Shown here in pieces: positions 55,866 to 64,000 of a stretch of 64,000 nt of DNA (its first letter is position 1; every line of letters starts with the position of its first letter). A program made the position numbers and the translations under genes. The notes beneath the pieces are model-generated. The model worked only from the letters and a program-made list of their open reading frames with translations, was not told where the DNA came from and ran no database searches. Source of the stretch: Pseudomonas entomophila (GTDB lineage Bacteria; Pseudomonadota; Gammaproteobacteria; Pseudomonadales; Pseudomonadaceae); the NCBI RefSeq assembly GCF_018417595.1, contig NZ_CP070982.1:5135001-5199000 (forward strand), written 5' to 3'.

Positions 55866-57760
55866 GGGGCCGGTTCCTGGGCGACTGTGGCGGGGCCGAA
55901 CTCGGGCTTGAGGCGGCCGTTCTCGTCGAGCAGCCAGGCGTCCATGACCTGACGCACCACGGGGGCGGCGACGCCGGAGCCGGACTCGCCGTTCTCGACC
56001 ATCACCGAGACCACGATCTTCGGGTCTTCGGCGGGGGCGAAGGCAACGAACAGCGCGTGGTCGCGGTGTCGTTCCTGGAGTTTGTTGCGGTCGTACTTCT
56101 CGCCCTGCTTGATCGCCACGACCTGGGCGGTGCCGCTCTTGCCGGCGATACGGTAGATCGAGCCGAGGGCGGCCTTGCGCGCGGTGCCGCGGGCGCCGTG
56201 CATCACCTGCTCCATGCCGTGGGTGACCTTGGCCCAGTCGGACTTGTCACGCAGGACGATGTTCTCCATGGGGTTCTCGTCCACCGGCGGCTGGCCTTCG
56301 ATGGTCTTGGCCAGGTGCGGGCGGTTCCACACGCCCTTGTTGGCGATCAACGCGGTAGCCTGGGCCAGCTGCAGGGGCGTGGCCTGCATGTAGCCCTGGC
56401 CGATGCCGAGGATCAGGGTTTCACCTGGGAACCAGGCCTGGCGACGGGTCGCGCGCTTCCACTCGCGCGAGGGCATCAGGCCTGGAGACTCTTCGAACAT
56501 GTCCAGCGAAACCTTCTGCCCAATACCGAACTTGTTCATGTAGCTGGACAGTCGATCGATACCCATCTTGTGCGCAAGATCATAGAAGTACGTGTCGTTG
56601 GAACGCATGATCGCCACATCCAGGTCCACCCAGCCATCGCCGGTGCGGTTCCAGTTGCGGTACTTGTGATCGTAGTTGGGCAACTGGTAGTAGCCCGGGT
56701 CGAACACCCGGCTGCCCGCCGTGACCACGCCACTGTCGAGGCCCGCGATGGCCACCGCCGGCTTGATGGTCGAGCCGGGCGGGTACAGGCCGCGCAGCAC
56801 GCGGTTGAACAGCGGCCGGTCGATCGAGTCGCGCAGCTCGGCGTAGGCCTTGAAACTGATGCCGGTGACGAACAAGTTAGGGTCGAAGCTTGGTTGGCTG
56901 ACCATCGCCAGCACCTCGCCGGTGCGCGGGTCGAGGGCGACGATGGCGCCACGGCGCCCGCCCAACGCCTGCTCGGCGGCCTCCTGCAGCTTGATGTCGA
57001 GGCTCAGGACAATATCCTTGCCCGGCTTGGGGTCGGTGCGCTTGAGCACCCGCAGCACCCGGCCACGGGCGTTGGTCTCGACTTCCTCGTAACCGACCTG
57101 GCCATGCAGCTCGGGTTCGTAGAAGCGCTCGATGCCCGTCTTGCCGATGTGGTGGGTACCGCTGTAGTTCACCGGGTCGAGGGTCTTGAGTTCCTTCTCG
57201 TTGATCCGCCCCACATACCCCACGGAATGAGCAAAATGCGCACCCTGCGGGTAGTGGCGCACCAACTGCGCGGCCACTTCCACGCCGGGCAGGCGGAACT
57301 GGTTCACGGCGATGCGGGCGATCTGCTCTTCGTTGAGCTCGAACAGGATGGGTACTGGCTCGAAGGGCCGGCGCCCCTGCTTCATGCGCTTCTCGAACAG
57401 GGCGCGATCGTCCGGAGTCAGTTCCAGCACTTCGACGATCACATCCAGCACCTCCTGCCACTTGCCGGGGTTGCCGGCGCGTTCGCGGGTCATGACCAGG
57501 CTGAAGCTGGGGCGGTTGTCGGCGACCACCACCCCGTTGCGGTCGAAGATCAACCCACGGGTTGGCGGAATCGGCTGCACATGCACCCGGTTGTTCTCCG
57601 ACAGTGTCGAGTGGTAGTCGTACTGGATGACCTGAAGAAAGTACAGCCGGGCGATCAGCACGCAGACGAGCGCCACCACCGCCACGGCGCCCACGACGAC
57701 GCGGTTGCGCACCAGGCGGGCGTCTTTCTCGTGGTCCTTGAGGCGGATCTGCTGCGGCAT
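55862..57760 (-). CDS. mrdA: Penicillin-binding protein 2
   Basis: PBP2 is the transpeptidase of the elongasome. The 632-residue protein has a cytoplasmic tail, one membrane helix (VVVGAVAVVALVCVLIARLY), the dimerisation domain and the penicillin-binding domain with PPGSTIKPAVAIAG (SxxK), RSNDTYFYDLAHKMG (SxN) and GKSGTAQVVA (KTG-type). It begins 17 bases after rlmH and is coupled to rodA. Confidence 0.97.
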   Translation of the reverse strand: MPQQIRLKDHEKDARLVRNRVVVGAVAVVALVCVLIARLYFLQVIQYDYHSTLSENNRVHVQPIPPTRGLIFDRNGVVVADNRPSFSLVMTRERAGNPGKWQEVLDVIVEVLELTPDDRALFEKRMKQGRRPFEPVPILFELNEEQIARIAVNQFRLPGVEVAAQLVRHYPQGAHFAHSVGYVGRINEKELKTLDPVNYSGTHHIGKTGIERFYEPELHGQVGYEEVETNARGRVLRVLKRTDPKPGKDIVLSLDIKLQEAAEQALGGRRGAIVALDPRTGEVLAMVSQPSFDPNLFVTGISFKAYAELRDSIDRPLFNRVLRGLYPPGSTIKPAVAIAGLDSGVVTAGSRVFDPGYYQLPNYDHKYRNWNRTGDGWVDLDVAIMRSNDTYFYDLAHKMGIDRLSSYMNKFGIGQKVSLDMFEESPGLMPSREWKRATRRQAWFPGETLILGIGQGYMQATPLQLAQATALIANKGVWNRPHLAKTIEGQPPVDENPMENIVLRDKSDWAKVTHGMEQVMHGARGTARKAALGSIYRIAGKSGTAQVVAIKQGEKYDRNKLQERHRDHALFVAFAPAEDPKIVVSVMVENGESGSGVAAPVVRQVMDAWLLDENGRLKPEFGPATVAQEPAP

Positions 57761-57777
57761 CGGGCGGGCTTACAGGT

Positions 57778-58245
57778 TCATTTGTGGTAGGGATGCCCGG
57801 ACAACACGGTCCAGGCGCGGTAGATCTGCTCGCCGATGAGTATCCTTACCAACGGGTGCGGCAGCGTCAGTGGCGACAGCGACCAGCGCTGCTCGCTGCG
57901 CGCACAGACCTCAGGTGCCAGCCCTTCCGGGCCACCCACCATCAGGTTGACCGTGCGCGCATCCAGGCGCCAGCGGTCGAGCTCACCGGCAAGCTGCTCG
58001 GTACTCCAGGGCTTGCCATGGACCTCGAGGGTGACGATGCGTTCCCCCGGCTGCACCTTGCTCAGCATCGCCTCGCCCTCCTGACGGATCAGGCGGGCGA
58101 CATCGGCGTTCTTGCCGCGGGTGTTCAGCGGGATTTCCACCAGCTCCAGCGCAAGCTCGGAGGGCAGGCGCTTGGCATACTCATGCCAGCCTTCCTCGAC
58201 CCATTTCGGCATGCGCGAGCCGACCGCGATCAGACGCAGACGCAC
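57778..58245 (-). CDS. rlmH: 23S rRNA pseudouridine-1915 N3-methyltransferase RlmH
   Basis: RlmH methylates pseudouridine 1915 of helix 69, on assembled 70S ribosomes. The 155-residue SPOUT protein shows [31 protein letters not shown] and [20 protein letters not shown], ending GHPYHK. The start is GTG at 58245, nine bases after the rsfS stop. Confidence 0.96.
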   Translation of the reverse strand: MRLRLIAVGSRMPKWVEEGWHEYAKRLPSELALELVEIPLNTRGKNADVARLIRQEGEAMLSKVQPGERIVTLEVHGKPWSTEQLAGELDRWRLDARTVNLMVGGPEGLAPEVCARSEQRWSLSPLTLPHPLVRILIGEQIYRAWTVLSGHPYHK

Positions 58246-58254
58246 GGCGCGACC

Positions 58255-58683
58255 TTATTCCCGATCCTTGAGCTTGTCGGAATAGTCGTGGGTGTTTTCC
58301 GGGCTGTGGTGCTTGCCATCGGCGGCACGGCTCTGCTCGGCACCCAGCCACAGGCGCTCCAGGTCGTAGAACTGGCGGGCGGCGGCGGTCATCATGTGCA
58401 CGATGACGTCGTTCAGGTCGAGCAGCACCCAGTCGCTGTCGCCCTTGCCTTCTTCGCCCAGCGGCTGCGCGCCCTTGGCCTTGACCGCTTCGCGGACCTT
58501 TTCCAGCATCGCGTTGATCTGGCGGTTGGAGGTACCGGTGGCGATGATCATGTAGTCGGTCAGGCTGTGCTTTTCACGCACGTCGATGACCTGGATGTCC
58601 TGGGCCTTGACGTCTTCCAGCGCGGCCTTGGTCAGTTCGACCAGTTCTTCGCCACTGATGCCATTGATTTTCTGCTTGGTCAT
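58255..58683 (-). CDS. rsfS: Ribosome silencing factor RsfS
   Basis: RsfS binds L14 and keeps ribosomal subunits apart in starvation. The 142-residue protein has DVREKHSLTDYMIIATGTSN and SDWVLLDLNDVIVHMMTAAA, the family core, plus a polar C-terminal extension (residues 115-142). ATG 58683 gives MTKQKINGISGEELVELTK; an upstream in-frame ATG adds five residues. Confidence 0.95.
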   Translation of the reverse strand: MTKQKINGISGEELVELTKAALEDVKAQDIQVIDVREKHSLTDYMIIATGTSNRQINAMLEKVREAVKAKGAQPLGEEGKGDSDWVLLDLNDVIVHMMTAAARQFYDLERLWLGAEQSRAADGKHHSPENTHDYSDKLKDRE

Positions 58684-58727
58684 ATAAAACTCGTTCAACT
58701 CGTTGAATGAGGCGCTCGCTGGCGCCG

Positions 58728-59387
58728 TCAGTTGGACGCACGATACAGGTCGTGCGCCTCGATATAGGCCAGTACTGCGTCCGGCACCAGGAACCGCGCC
58801 GACTTGCCGCTGGCCAGCAGCTGTCGGATTTGCGTGGCGGACACCGCGAGCGGGGTCTGCCAGACGAACGAAATGTGCCCCGCCGGGCCGGACATGGCGG
58901 TGGGATCGCTCTCCGAGCGCGCCGCCAGCAGGTTGCGCAACTCGTCAGGGGGGTCGACATCGGCATCCGGGCGCTGCAGCACCAGGATGTGACAGTGTTG
59001 CAACAGTTCTTCCCAACGGTGCCAGCTGGGCAGGCCGCAGAAGGCATCCCAGCCCAGCACCAGGAACAACTGGTCTTGCGTGTCCAGTTCAGCACGAATC
59101 GATTCGAGTGTGTCGATGGTGTACGACGGTTTGTCGCGGGCCAGTTCACGATCATCGACACTCAGGCAGCCGACTCCGGCTACCGCGTCGCGCACCATGG
59201 CCAGGCGGTCCTGAGCCGACACCTGTGGGGTGTCGCGGTGCGGCGGGCGGGCGTTGGGCAGCAGGCGCAGCTCGTCCAGGCGCATGAACTCGGCCACTTC
59301 CAGCGCGCTGCGCAGGTGGCCGATATGCACCGGGTCGAACGTACCGCCGAGAATGCCGACGCGCCGGACTGCCAAAGCGCTGCTCAA
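58728..59387 (-). CDS. nadD: Nicotinate-nucleotide adenylyltransferase
   Basis: NadD adenylates nicotinate mononucleotide in NAD synthesis. The 219-residue protein has the nucleotidyl-transferase motif [17 protein letters not shown] and [10 protein letters not shown] at the C-terminus (ISATxIR type). I place the start at TTG 59387, two bases after the proA stop, because AGGAG lies ten bases before it. A GTG at 59423 would add 12 residues and overlap proA by 35 bases with a weak ribosome binding site. Confidence 0.93.
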   Translation of the reverse strand: MSSALAVRRVGILGGTFDPVHIGHLRSALEVAEFMRLDELRLLPNARPPHRDTPQVSAQDRLAMVRDAVAGVGCLSVDDRELARDKPSYTIDTLESIRAELDTQDQLFLVLGWDAFCGLPSWHRWEELLQHCHILVLQRPDADVDPPDELRNLLAARSESDPTAMSGPAGHISFVWQTPLAVSATQIRQLLASGKSARFLVPDAVLAYIEAHDLYRASN

Positions 59388-59388
59388 C

Positions 59389-60660
59389 TCAGCACGGCTC
59401 CTGGCCGCGCAGCTGGCCGTCACCGATCACCACGTACTTCTCGCAGGTCAGGCCTTCCAGGCCGACCGGACCACGGGCGTGCAGCTTGTCGGTGGAAATA
59501 CCGATCTCCGCGCCCAGGCCATACTCGAAACCGTCGGCGAAGCAGGTCGGGGTGTTGAGCATGACCGACGCCGAGTCGACTTCGGCCATGAAGCGCCGGG
59601 CCTGGCCCTGGTGCTCGGTGATGATCGAATCGGTGTGGTGCGAGCCGTAGTGGTTGATGTGCTCGATGGCCTGCTCCAGGCCATCGACGACGCGGATCGA
59701 CAGGATCGCGTCGAGGTATTCGGTGTGCCAGTCGTCTTCGCTGGCCGGTTTGCTGTCGATGATCGCCTGGGTGCGCTCGCAACCGCGCAGCTCGACGCCC
59801 TTCTCCTGGAAGCGGCGGGCCATCTCCGGCAGGAAGCGCCCGGCCACGCGCTGGTCGACCAGCAGCGTTTCCATGGCGCCGCAGATGCCGTAGCGGTAGG
59901 TCTTGGCGTTGAAGGCGACGCGCCAGGCCTTGTCCAGGTCGGCGTGTTCATCGACGAAGATGTGGCAGATGCCGTCGAGGTGCTTGATCACCGGTACCCG
60001 GGCGTCACGGCTGATGCGCTCGATCAGGCCACGGCCGCCGCGCGGGACGATGACGTCGACGAACTCCGGCATGCTGATCAGCGCGCCGACCGCTTCACGG
60101 TCGGTGGTCTCGACTACCTGCACCACCGCCGGCGGCAGGCCGGCCTCGGCCAGGCCACGCTGGATGCAGGTGGCGATGGCGCGGTTGGAGTGAATGGCTT
60201 CGGAGCCGCCGCGCAGGATGGTCGCGTTGCCCGACTTGAGGCACAGGCTGGCGGCGTCGATGGTCACGTTGGGGCGCGACTCGTAGATGATCCCGATCAC
60301 CCCCAGCGGCACGCGCATCTTGCCAACCTGGATGCCCGACGGGCGGTAGCTCATGTCGCGGATGGCGCCGACCGGGTCCGGCAGGCTGGCCACCTGGCGC
60401 AAGCCGGTGATCATGCCGTCGATGCGTGCAGGGGTGAGTGCCAGGCGGTCGAGCAGCGCGGGCTCCAGGCCATTTTCACGGCCATTGGCGAGGTCCTGTT
60501 CATTGGCTGCAGTGAGCTCGGCGCGGGCGGCGTCCAGTGCATCGGCGGCGGCTTGCAGGGCGCGGTTCTTCTGCGCGGTGCTGGCACGGCCGATCACCCG
60601 CGAGGCCTCACGGGCGGCGCGACCCAGGCGGGTCATGTAGTCAAGAACGGACTCAGTCAT
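59389..60660 (-). CDS. proA: Gamma-glutamyl phosphate reductase
   Basis: ProA makes glutamate-5-semialdehyde for proline. The 423-residue aldehyde-dehydrogenase-like protein shows [38 protein letters not shown] and the Cys-containing [23 protein letters not shown] 60660 gives [19 protein letters not shown]; the frame is open 82 codons upstream through REP sequence and is not coding there. Head of the long minus-strand run. Confidence 0.96.
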   Translation of the reverse strand: MTESVLDYMTRLGRAAREASRVIGRASTAQKNRALQAAADALDAARAELTAANEQDLANGRENGLEPALLDRLALTPARIDGMITGLRQVASLPDPVGAIRDMSYRPSGIQVGKMRVPLGVIGIIYESRPNVTIDAASLCLKSGNATILRGGSEAIHSNRAIATCIQRGLAEAGLPPAVVQVVETTDREAVGALISMPEFVDVIVPRGGRGLIERISRDARVPVIKHLDGICHIFVDEHADLDKAWRVAFNAKTYRYGICGAMETLLVDQRVAGRFLPEMARRFQEKGVELRGCERTQAIIDSKPASEDDWHTEYLDAILSIRVVDGLEQAIEHINHYGSHHTDSIITEHQGQARRFMAEVDSASVMLNTPTCFADGFEYGLGAEIGISTDKLHARGPVGLEGLTCEKYVVIGDGQLRGQEPC

Positions 60661-60694
60661 GGGCTCGGTGTCTTGGCGAAGGGGAAATCGGCTG

Positions 60695-60700
60695 ATTATA
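60695..60700 (-). promoter_or_regulatory. Probable -10 box of the proA promoter
   Basis: TATAAT on the minus strand, 35 bases before the proA ATG, in an AT-rich patch. The -35 region 17 bases upstream (TGGGCG) is weak, so activation may need another factor. Confidence 0.5.
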
Positions 60701-60813
60701 ACTGGCGCGCTCGGGTACGCCCAGCGGCGGGTGGCGGATGGTAGAAAATGGCTGGGGGGGATGGGTAGGAAAGATGTAACCGCTCTTATCGAAAATTCCA
60801 GGATCCAGTTCAG

Positions 60814-60890
60814 CCTTTTCGCGGGCAAGCCCGCTCCCACAGGGGTGAAGGCGCCCTCAACCTGTGGGAGCGGGCTTGCCCGCGAAAAGG
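60814..60890. repeat. REP pair with perfect 30-base inverted arms
   Basis: CCTTTTCGCGGGCAAGCCCG and its exact mirror (arms 60814-60843, 60861-60890; 17-base spacer). It lies between divergent genes rather than at a gene end, which is less usual for REPs. Confidence 0.88.
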
Positions 60891-60967
60891 CCAGCACCGA
60901 TGTCATTCAGCCTTGATTAAGCCATTCATTGCTATCATCCCCGCCTCGATAGCCACGAACCGCCCAT

Positions 60968-61660
60968 ATGCCCGCCCCAGCCCCCTGCCCGGCCCGCGCG
61001 CTGCCCGACAGCTTCTTCGACCGCGATGCCCAGACCCTCGCCCGCGAGCTGCTGGGCAAGGTCATCCGCCACCGCCACGGCGACCTCTGGCTGGCCGCGC
61101 GGATCATCGAGACCGAGGCTTACTACCTGACCGACAAGGGCAGCCACGCCTCTTTGGGCTACACCGAGAAGCGCAAGGCGCTGTTCCTCGATGGCGGCCA
61201 CATCTACATGTATTACGCCCGGGGTGGCGACTCGCTGAACTTCAGCGCCCAGGGCCCGGGCAACGCCGTACTGATCAAGTCCGCCTACCCCTGGACCGAC
61301 GCCCTCTCCGACGAAAACAGCCTGGCACAGATGCAACTCAACAACCCCGACACCAGCGGCAACCTGCGCCCGCCCGAGCGGCTGTGCAATGGCCAGACCC
61401 TGCTGTGCCGCGCGATGGGCCTGAAAGTGCCGCATTGGGACGCACAACGGTTCGACCCCGAGCGCCTTTACGTCGAAGACTGCGGCATCGCCGTGAACCG
61501 GGTGATCCAGGCGCCGCGCCTGGGCATCCCGCACGGTCGCGACGAACACCTGCCCTACCGCTTCGTCGACGCCGAGTACGCCCGCTACTGCACCCGCAAT
61601 CCGCTGCGCCGCGGCCAGCACGAAGGCCGCGACTTCTTCATCCTCGAACAAGGAAACTGA
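60968..61660 (+). CDS. mpg: DNA-3-methyladenine glycosylase (AAG/MPG family)
   Basis: A 230-residue glycosylase that removes alkylated purines from DNA. It matches the AAG fold: FDRDAQTLARELLGKVIRHR, the catalytic Glu region RIIETEAYY, GHIYMYYARGGDSLNF and CGIAVNRVIQAPRLGIPHGR (nucleotide-flipping pocket). The N-terminal 12 residues are Pro/Ala-rich. It is followed after three bases by the DedA-PAP2 gene. Confidence 0.92.
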   Translation: MPAPAPCPARALPDSFFDRDAQTLARELLGKVIRHRHGDLWLAARIIETEAYYLTDKGSHASLGYTEKRKALFLDGGHIYMYYARGGDSLNFSAQGPGNAVLIKSAYPWTDALSDENSLAQMQLNNPDTSGNLRPPERLCNGQTLLCRAMGLKVPHWDAQRFDPERLYVEDCGIAVNRVIQAPRLGIPHGRDEHLPYRFVDAEYARYCTRNPLRRGQHEGRDFFILEQGN

Positions 61661-61663
61661 CCC

Positions 61664-62980
61664 ATGGGCCAATGGCTCGACAGCCTGACCGCCTGGCTCG
61701 GCGCCAACCCGCAGTGGCTTGGCCTGGCGATCTTCGTGATCGCCTGCGTGGAATGCCTGGCCATCGCCGGCATCATCGTGCCCGGCACCGTGCTGCTGTT
61801 CGCCGTCGCCGTACTGGCCGGCAGCGGTGCCTTCACGATTGGCGAGACCCTGCTGCTGGGCTTCCTCGGCGGCCTGCTCGGTGACGCGCTCTCCTACGGC
61901 GTGGGCAAGTACTTCCACCAGAACATCCGCCGCCTGCCGTTGCTGCGCAGCCACCCGGAGTGGATCGGCAGCGCCGAGGCGTACTTCCAGCGCTACGGCA
62001 TCGCCAGCCTGCTGGTCGGGCGCTTCATCGGCCCGCTACGCCCGATGCTACCAATGGTGGCCGGCATGTTCGACATGCCGCTGCCGCGCTTCATCGCCGT
62101 CAGCCTGGTGGCAGGGGCTGGCTGGTCGGTCGCCTACCTGCTGCCGGGCTGGGCCACCGGCGCGGCGATGCGGCTGCCTTTGCCGGAGGGCTTCTGGCTG
62201 GAGGCCGGCATCGTCTTCAGCACGCTCGCGGTGCTGATCGGCCTGAGCCTGAACAGCAGCCTGCGCGACCAACGCTACGGTACACGGCTGATCGCCGCGC
62301 TGAGCAGCCTGGCGGTGGCGGCGCTGTTCATCGGCTGGCCCTACCTCAACGAATTCGACCAGGGCTTGATGACCCTGGTGCAGGAGCATCGCAGCCAGGC
62401 CATCGATGGCGCCGTGGTGATGATTACCCGGCTGGGCGACTTCCGCACCCAGTTCTTCCTCGGCGGCCTGTTGACCGGCCTGCTGTTGCTGGCCCGGCAA
62501 TGGCGCCATGCGCTGTTCGCCGGGGCGACACTAATCGGTACCGCGCTGGCCAATGGCTCGCTGAAATGGCTGTTTGCCCGCGCACGCCCGGAAGTGCTGG
62601 CCGATCCGTTGACCAGCTACAGCATGCCCAGTGGACACAGTTCGGCGTCGTTCGCGTTCTTTCTGGTGCTGGCAGTACTGGCCGGGCGTGGTCAGCCACC
62701 GCGCATGCGCCTGACCTGGGTGTTGCTGGGCTGCCTGCCGGCGCTGGCCATCGCCCTGTCGCGGGTGTACCTGGGGGCGCACTGGCCGACGGATATCCTG
62801 GCCGGGGCATTGCTGGCGTGCTGCGTATGCGCGGTGAGCCTGACACTGGTGCAACATCGCCAGCCGCTCACGGCGTTGTCGCAACGGGTATGGTGGCTGG
62901 TGCTGCCGGCCTGTGTCGCGCTGTTGTCGTTCTTCATGCTGCATGCGCTGCCCAAGGCGTTGTTGCGCTACCAGTACTGA
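61664..62980 (+). CDS. DedA-PAP2 fusion membrane protein
   Basis: A 438-residue polytopic protein with two parts. Residues 1-200 are a DedA/SNARE-associated domain, including GIIVPGTVLLFAVAVLAG and the conserved FIGPLRPMLPMVAGMFDMP. Residues about 215-430 are a PAP2 phosphatase with KWLFARARP (KxxxxxxRP), YSMPSGHSSASFAFF (PSGH) and SRVYLGAHWPTDILAG (SRxxxxxHxxxD). DedA proteins move undecaprenyl phosphate or phospholipids; PAP2 enzymes dephosphorylate undecaprenyl pyrophosphate or lipid phosphates. The fusion suggests one machine for recycling carrier lipid, an inference. Confidence 0.93.
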   Translation: MGQWLDSLTAWLGANPQWLGLAIFVIACVECLAIAGIIVPGTVLLFAVAVLAGSGAFTIGETLLLGFLGGLLGDALSYGVGKYFHQNIRRLPLLRSHPEWIGSAEAYFQRYGIASLLVGRFIGPLRPMLPMVAGMFDMPLPRFIAVSLVAGAGWSVAYLLPGWATGAAMRLPLPEGFWLEAGIVFSTLAVLIGLSLNSSLRDQRYGTRLIAALSSLAVAALFIGWPYLNEFDQGLMTLVQEHRSQAIDGAVVMITRLGDFRTQFFLGGLLTGLLLLARQWRHALFAGATLIGTALANGSLKWLFARARPEVLADPLTSYSMPSGHSSASFAFFLVLAVLAGRGQPPRMRLTWVLLGCLPALAIALSRVYLGAHWPTDILAGALLACCVCAVSLTLVQHRQPLTALSQRVWWLVLPACVALLSFFMLHALPKALLRYQY

Positions 62981-62991
62981 GGTTGGCTGCA

Positions 62992-63068
62992 CCGGCCCTT
63001 TCGCGGGTAAACCCGCTCCCACAGAAGCAGCGCCGTACCTGTGGGAGCGGGTTTACCCGCGCAGAAGC
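62992..63068. repeat. REP pair (inverted)
   Basis: CCGGCCCTTTCGCGGGTAAA and CCTGTGGGAGCGGGTTTACC units in opposite orientation between convergent genes. Confidence 0.87.
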
Positions 63069-63081
63069 CGACGCGGGTTGA

Positions 63082-63672
63082 TCAGGCGAACAGTTCGCCC
63101 TGAATCCGTTCGAGCAGCGCCTGGATCGCCTCCAGCCGCCGCTGCGGAGAATCGATCGCCAGCAGGTCCAGCTTGTCCTCCTCCACGAACGGCAACAGGT
63201 ACGCCAGCTGGTTGCCCAGCGACTGGCGCCCATCGACATCCCGGGGCATGTCCAGCGCCTCCACCATCGGGTGCTCGCCCAGCGCCAGCAGCAACGCCAG
63301 CAGGTCATCGTCCTGCTCCACCAACGGGCTGTCCGCCTGGTCAGGCAACCACTGCACCTCGGCGAGCATGAGCTGGTCCTTCTGCACCTCGGTCTGCTCG
63401 ACAGTGAACCGCCGGACACCTTCGACGCGGATACCCAGCAAACCATTGTCCTGCTGCACGAAGTCGCGGATCAGCGCCTCGCAACCAATCGAGGCCACCG
63501 CTGGCGGGGCCTTGCCCACCTGCTCGCCTTCGAGGATGCACACCACGCCAAAGCCCGTGCCCTGCTTCATGCAACGGCCGATCATGTCCAGGTAGCGTGC
63601 CTCGAAGATCTGCAGGTCGAGCAGGCAACCGGGGAACAACACGGTATTGAGGGGAAAAAGCGGTAGCGTCAT
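63082..63672 (-). CDS. LON peptidase substrate-binding domain protein
   Basis: A 196-residue stand-alone Lon N-terminal (PUA-like) domain without protease or ATPase parts. It begins MTLPLFPLNTVLFPGCLLDL, followed by IFEARYLDMIGRCMKQGTGF, the usual signature. Such proteins may hand substrates to proteases or bind folded targets; the role is unknown. It lies nine bases after the lrgB-like stop. Confidence 0.93.
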   Translation of the reverse strand: MTLPLFPLNTVLFPGCLLDLQIFEARYLDMIGRCMKQGTGFGVVCILEGEQVGKAPPAVASIGCEALIRDFVQQDNGLLGIRVEGVRRFTVEQTEVQKDQLMLAEVQWLPDQADSPLVEQDDDLLALLLALGEHPMVEALDMPRDVDGRQSLGNQLAYLLPFVEEDKLDLLAIDSPQRRLEAIQALLERIQGELFA

Positions 63673-63681
63673 GTGTTTTCC

Positions 63682-64000
63682 TCAAGCCACCAGGCTGACC
63701 GCCAGCGGCAGGAAGACTGCCGTGGCCACGCCCATCAGGCTCATCGCCAGCGCGGCGAAGGCGCCGCATTCATCACTTTCCTGCAAGGCCACCGAGGTGC
63801 CGACCGCATGGGCGGTCACCCCCAGCGCCATGCCCCGCGCCTCGGGGCTGAGCACACCACAGCGCGTCAGCAGCGCCGGGCCGAAGATCGCCCCGATCAC
63901 CCCGGTGATCAGCACGAACACCGCCGCCAGGGCCGCCACGCCACCAATCTGCTCGGCCACCAGCATGGCGATGGGCGACGTCACCGACTTCGGCGCCATG
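63682..64000 (-). CDS. LrgB-family murein hydrolase export regulator, C-terminal part
   Basis: The frame runs off the right edge, so only the last 106 or so residues are present of a family near 230. Visible are PKSVTSPIAMLVAEQIGG, LGVTAHAVGTSVALQESDEC (the H-x3-GTS motif of LrgB/CidB) and several membrane helices. LrgA/LrgB-type pairs are holin-like systems or carboxylate transporters. The partner lrgA, if present, lies outside the window. Confidence 0.9.
   Translation of the reverse strand, partial: MAPKSVTSPIAMLVAEQIGGVAALAAVFVLITGVIGAIFGPALLTRCGVLSPEARGMALGVTAHAVGTSVALQESDECGAFAALAMSLMGVATAVFLPLAVSLVA

Larger units (their letters stand above)
60661..60967. other. 307-base divergent gap between proA and mpg
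   Basis: It holds the proA promoter candidate near 60695, a REP pair at 60814-60890 and about 77 bases leading to mpg. Nothing else was recognised. Confidence 0.5.

Overview
The window is a GC-rich stretch of a Pseudomonas chromosome, most likely the P. putida group. Three things point there. Gene order matches that group: radA-mscL-fpr-ppoR-rlmG-cioBA, pcaHG, ladS-thiD-thiE-hemL, ybeZYX-lnt, leuS-lptE-holA, and the proA-to-lipA cell-wall cluster. The protein families are typical of the genus. Many gaps carry 35-bp-type REP palindromes of the kind known from P. putida (cores such as GCGGGTAAACCCGC or GCGGCTTTAGCCGC next to CTCCTACAGG). No prophage, insertion sequence, CRISPR array, rRNA or tRNA gene was seen. 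The species is inferred, not proven.

Layout. 1-5.5 kb: end of a flavin monooxygenase gene, radA, mscL, a ferredoxin-NADP reductase, a LuxR solo (ppoR) interrupted by an in-frame TGA, and rlmG. 5.5-8.2 kb: cyanide-insensitive terminal oxidase cioAB with a tiny DUF2474 subunit gene and a perfect ANR/FNR box upstream. 8.5-15.3 kb: MFS transporter, AzgA-type purine permease, trmA, a LysR regulator with a cupin, and protocatechuate dioxygenase pcaHG with a 24-bp palindromic operator of PcaQ type. 15.5-30.2 kb: zinc protease, YedA exporter with a divergent Lrp regulator, NYN protein, DUF2076 and YciC proteins, helicase HrpB, a lipoprotein, a FieF-like efflux pump, an exported DUF6515-like protein, a second Lrp regulator, DUF2788, RluE, AMP nucleosidase and an AidB-like dehydrogenase.

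30.6-41.9 kb: a LadS-type sensor kinase without a receiver domain, thiD-thiE-hemL, a Sel1-repeat protein, then ybeZ-ybeY-corC-lnt, ydcF and an unknown small gene. miaB, which normally sits directly before ybeZ in Pseudomonas, is missing here. 42-48.2 kb: leuS, lptE, holA, arfA (54 codons with a terminator inside the reading frame) and a lytic transglycosylase. 48.2-60.7 kb, minus strand: ldcA and a long operon-like run proA-nadD-rsfS-rlmH-mrdA-rodA-mltB-rlpA, then dacA, ybeD-lipB-lipA; it links ribosome silencing and NAD synthesis to cell-elongation peptidoglycan enzymes and lipoate synthesis. 61-64 kb: mpg, a DedA-PAP2 fusion, a LON-substrate-binding-domain protein and the end of an lrgB-like gene.

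Most of the window is core genome. I found no convincing new multi-gene system. The observations most worth checking are the ppoR nonsense codon, the receiver-less LadS, the miaB gap, an orphan minus-strand terminator beside an Lrp gene, a 254-bp element with 49-bp inverted ends, and the predicted PcaQ, ANR and Crp sites.
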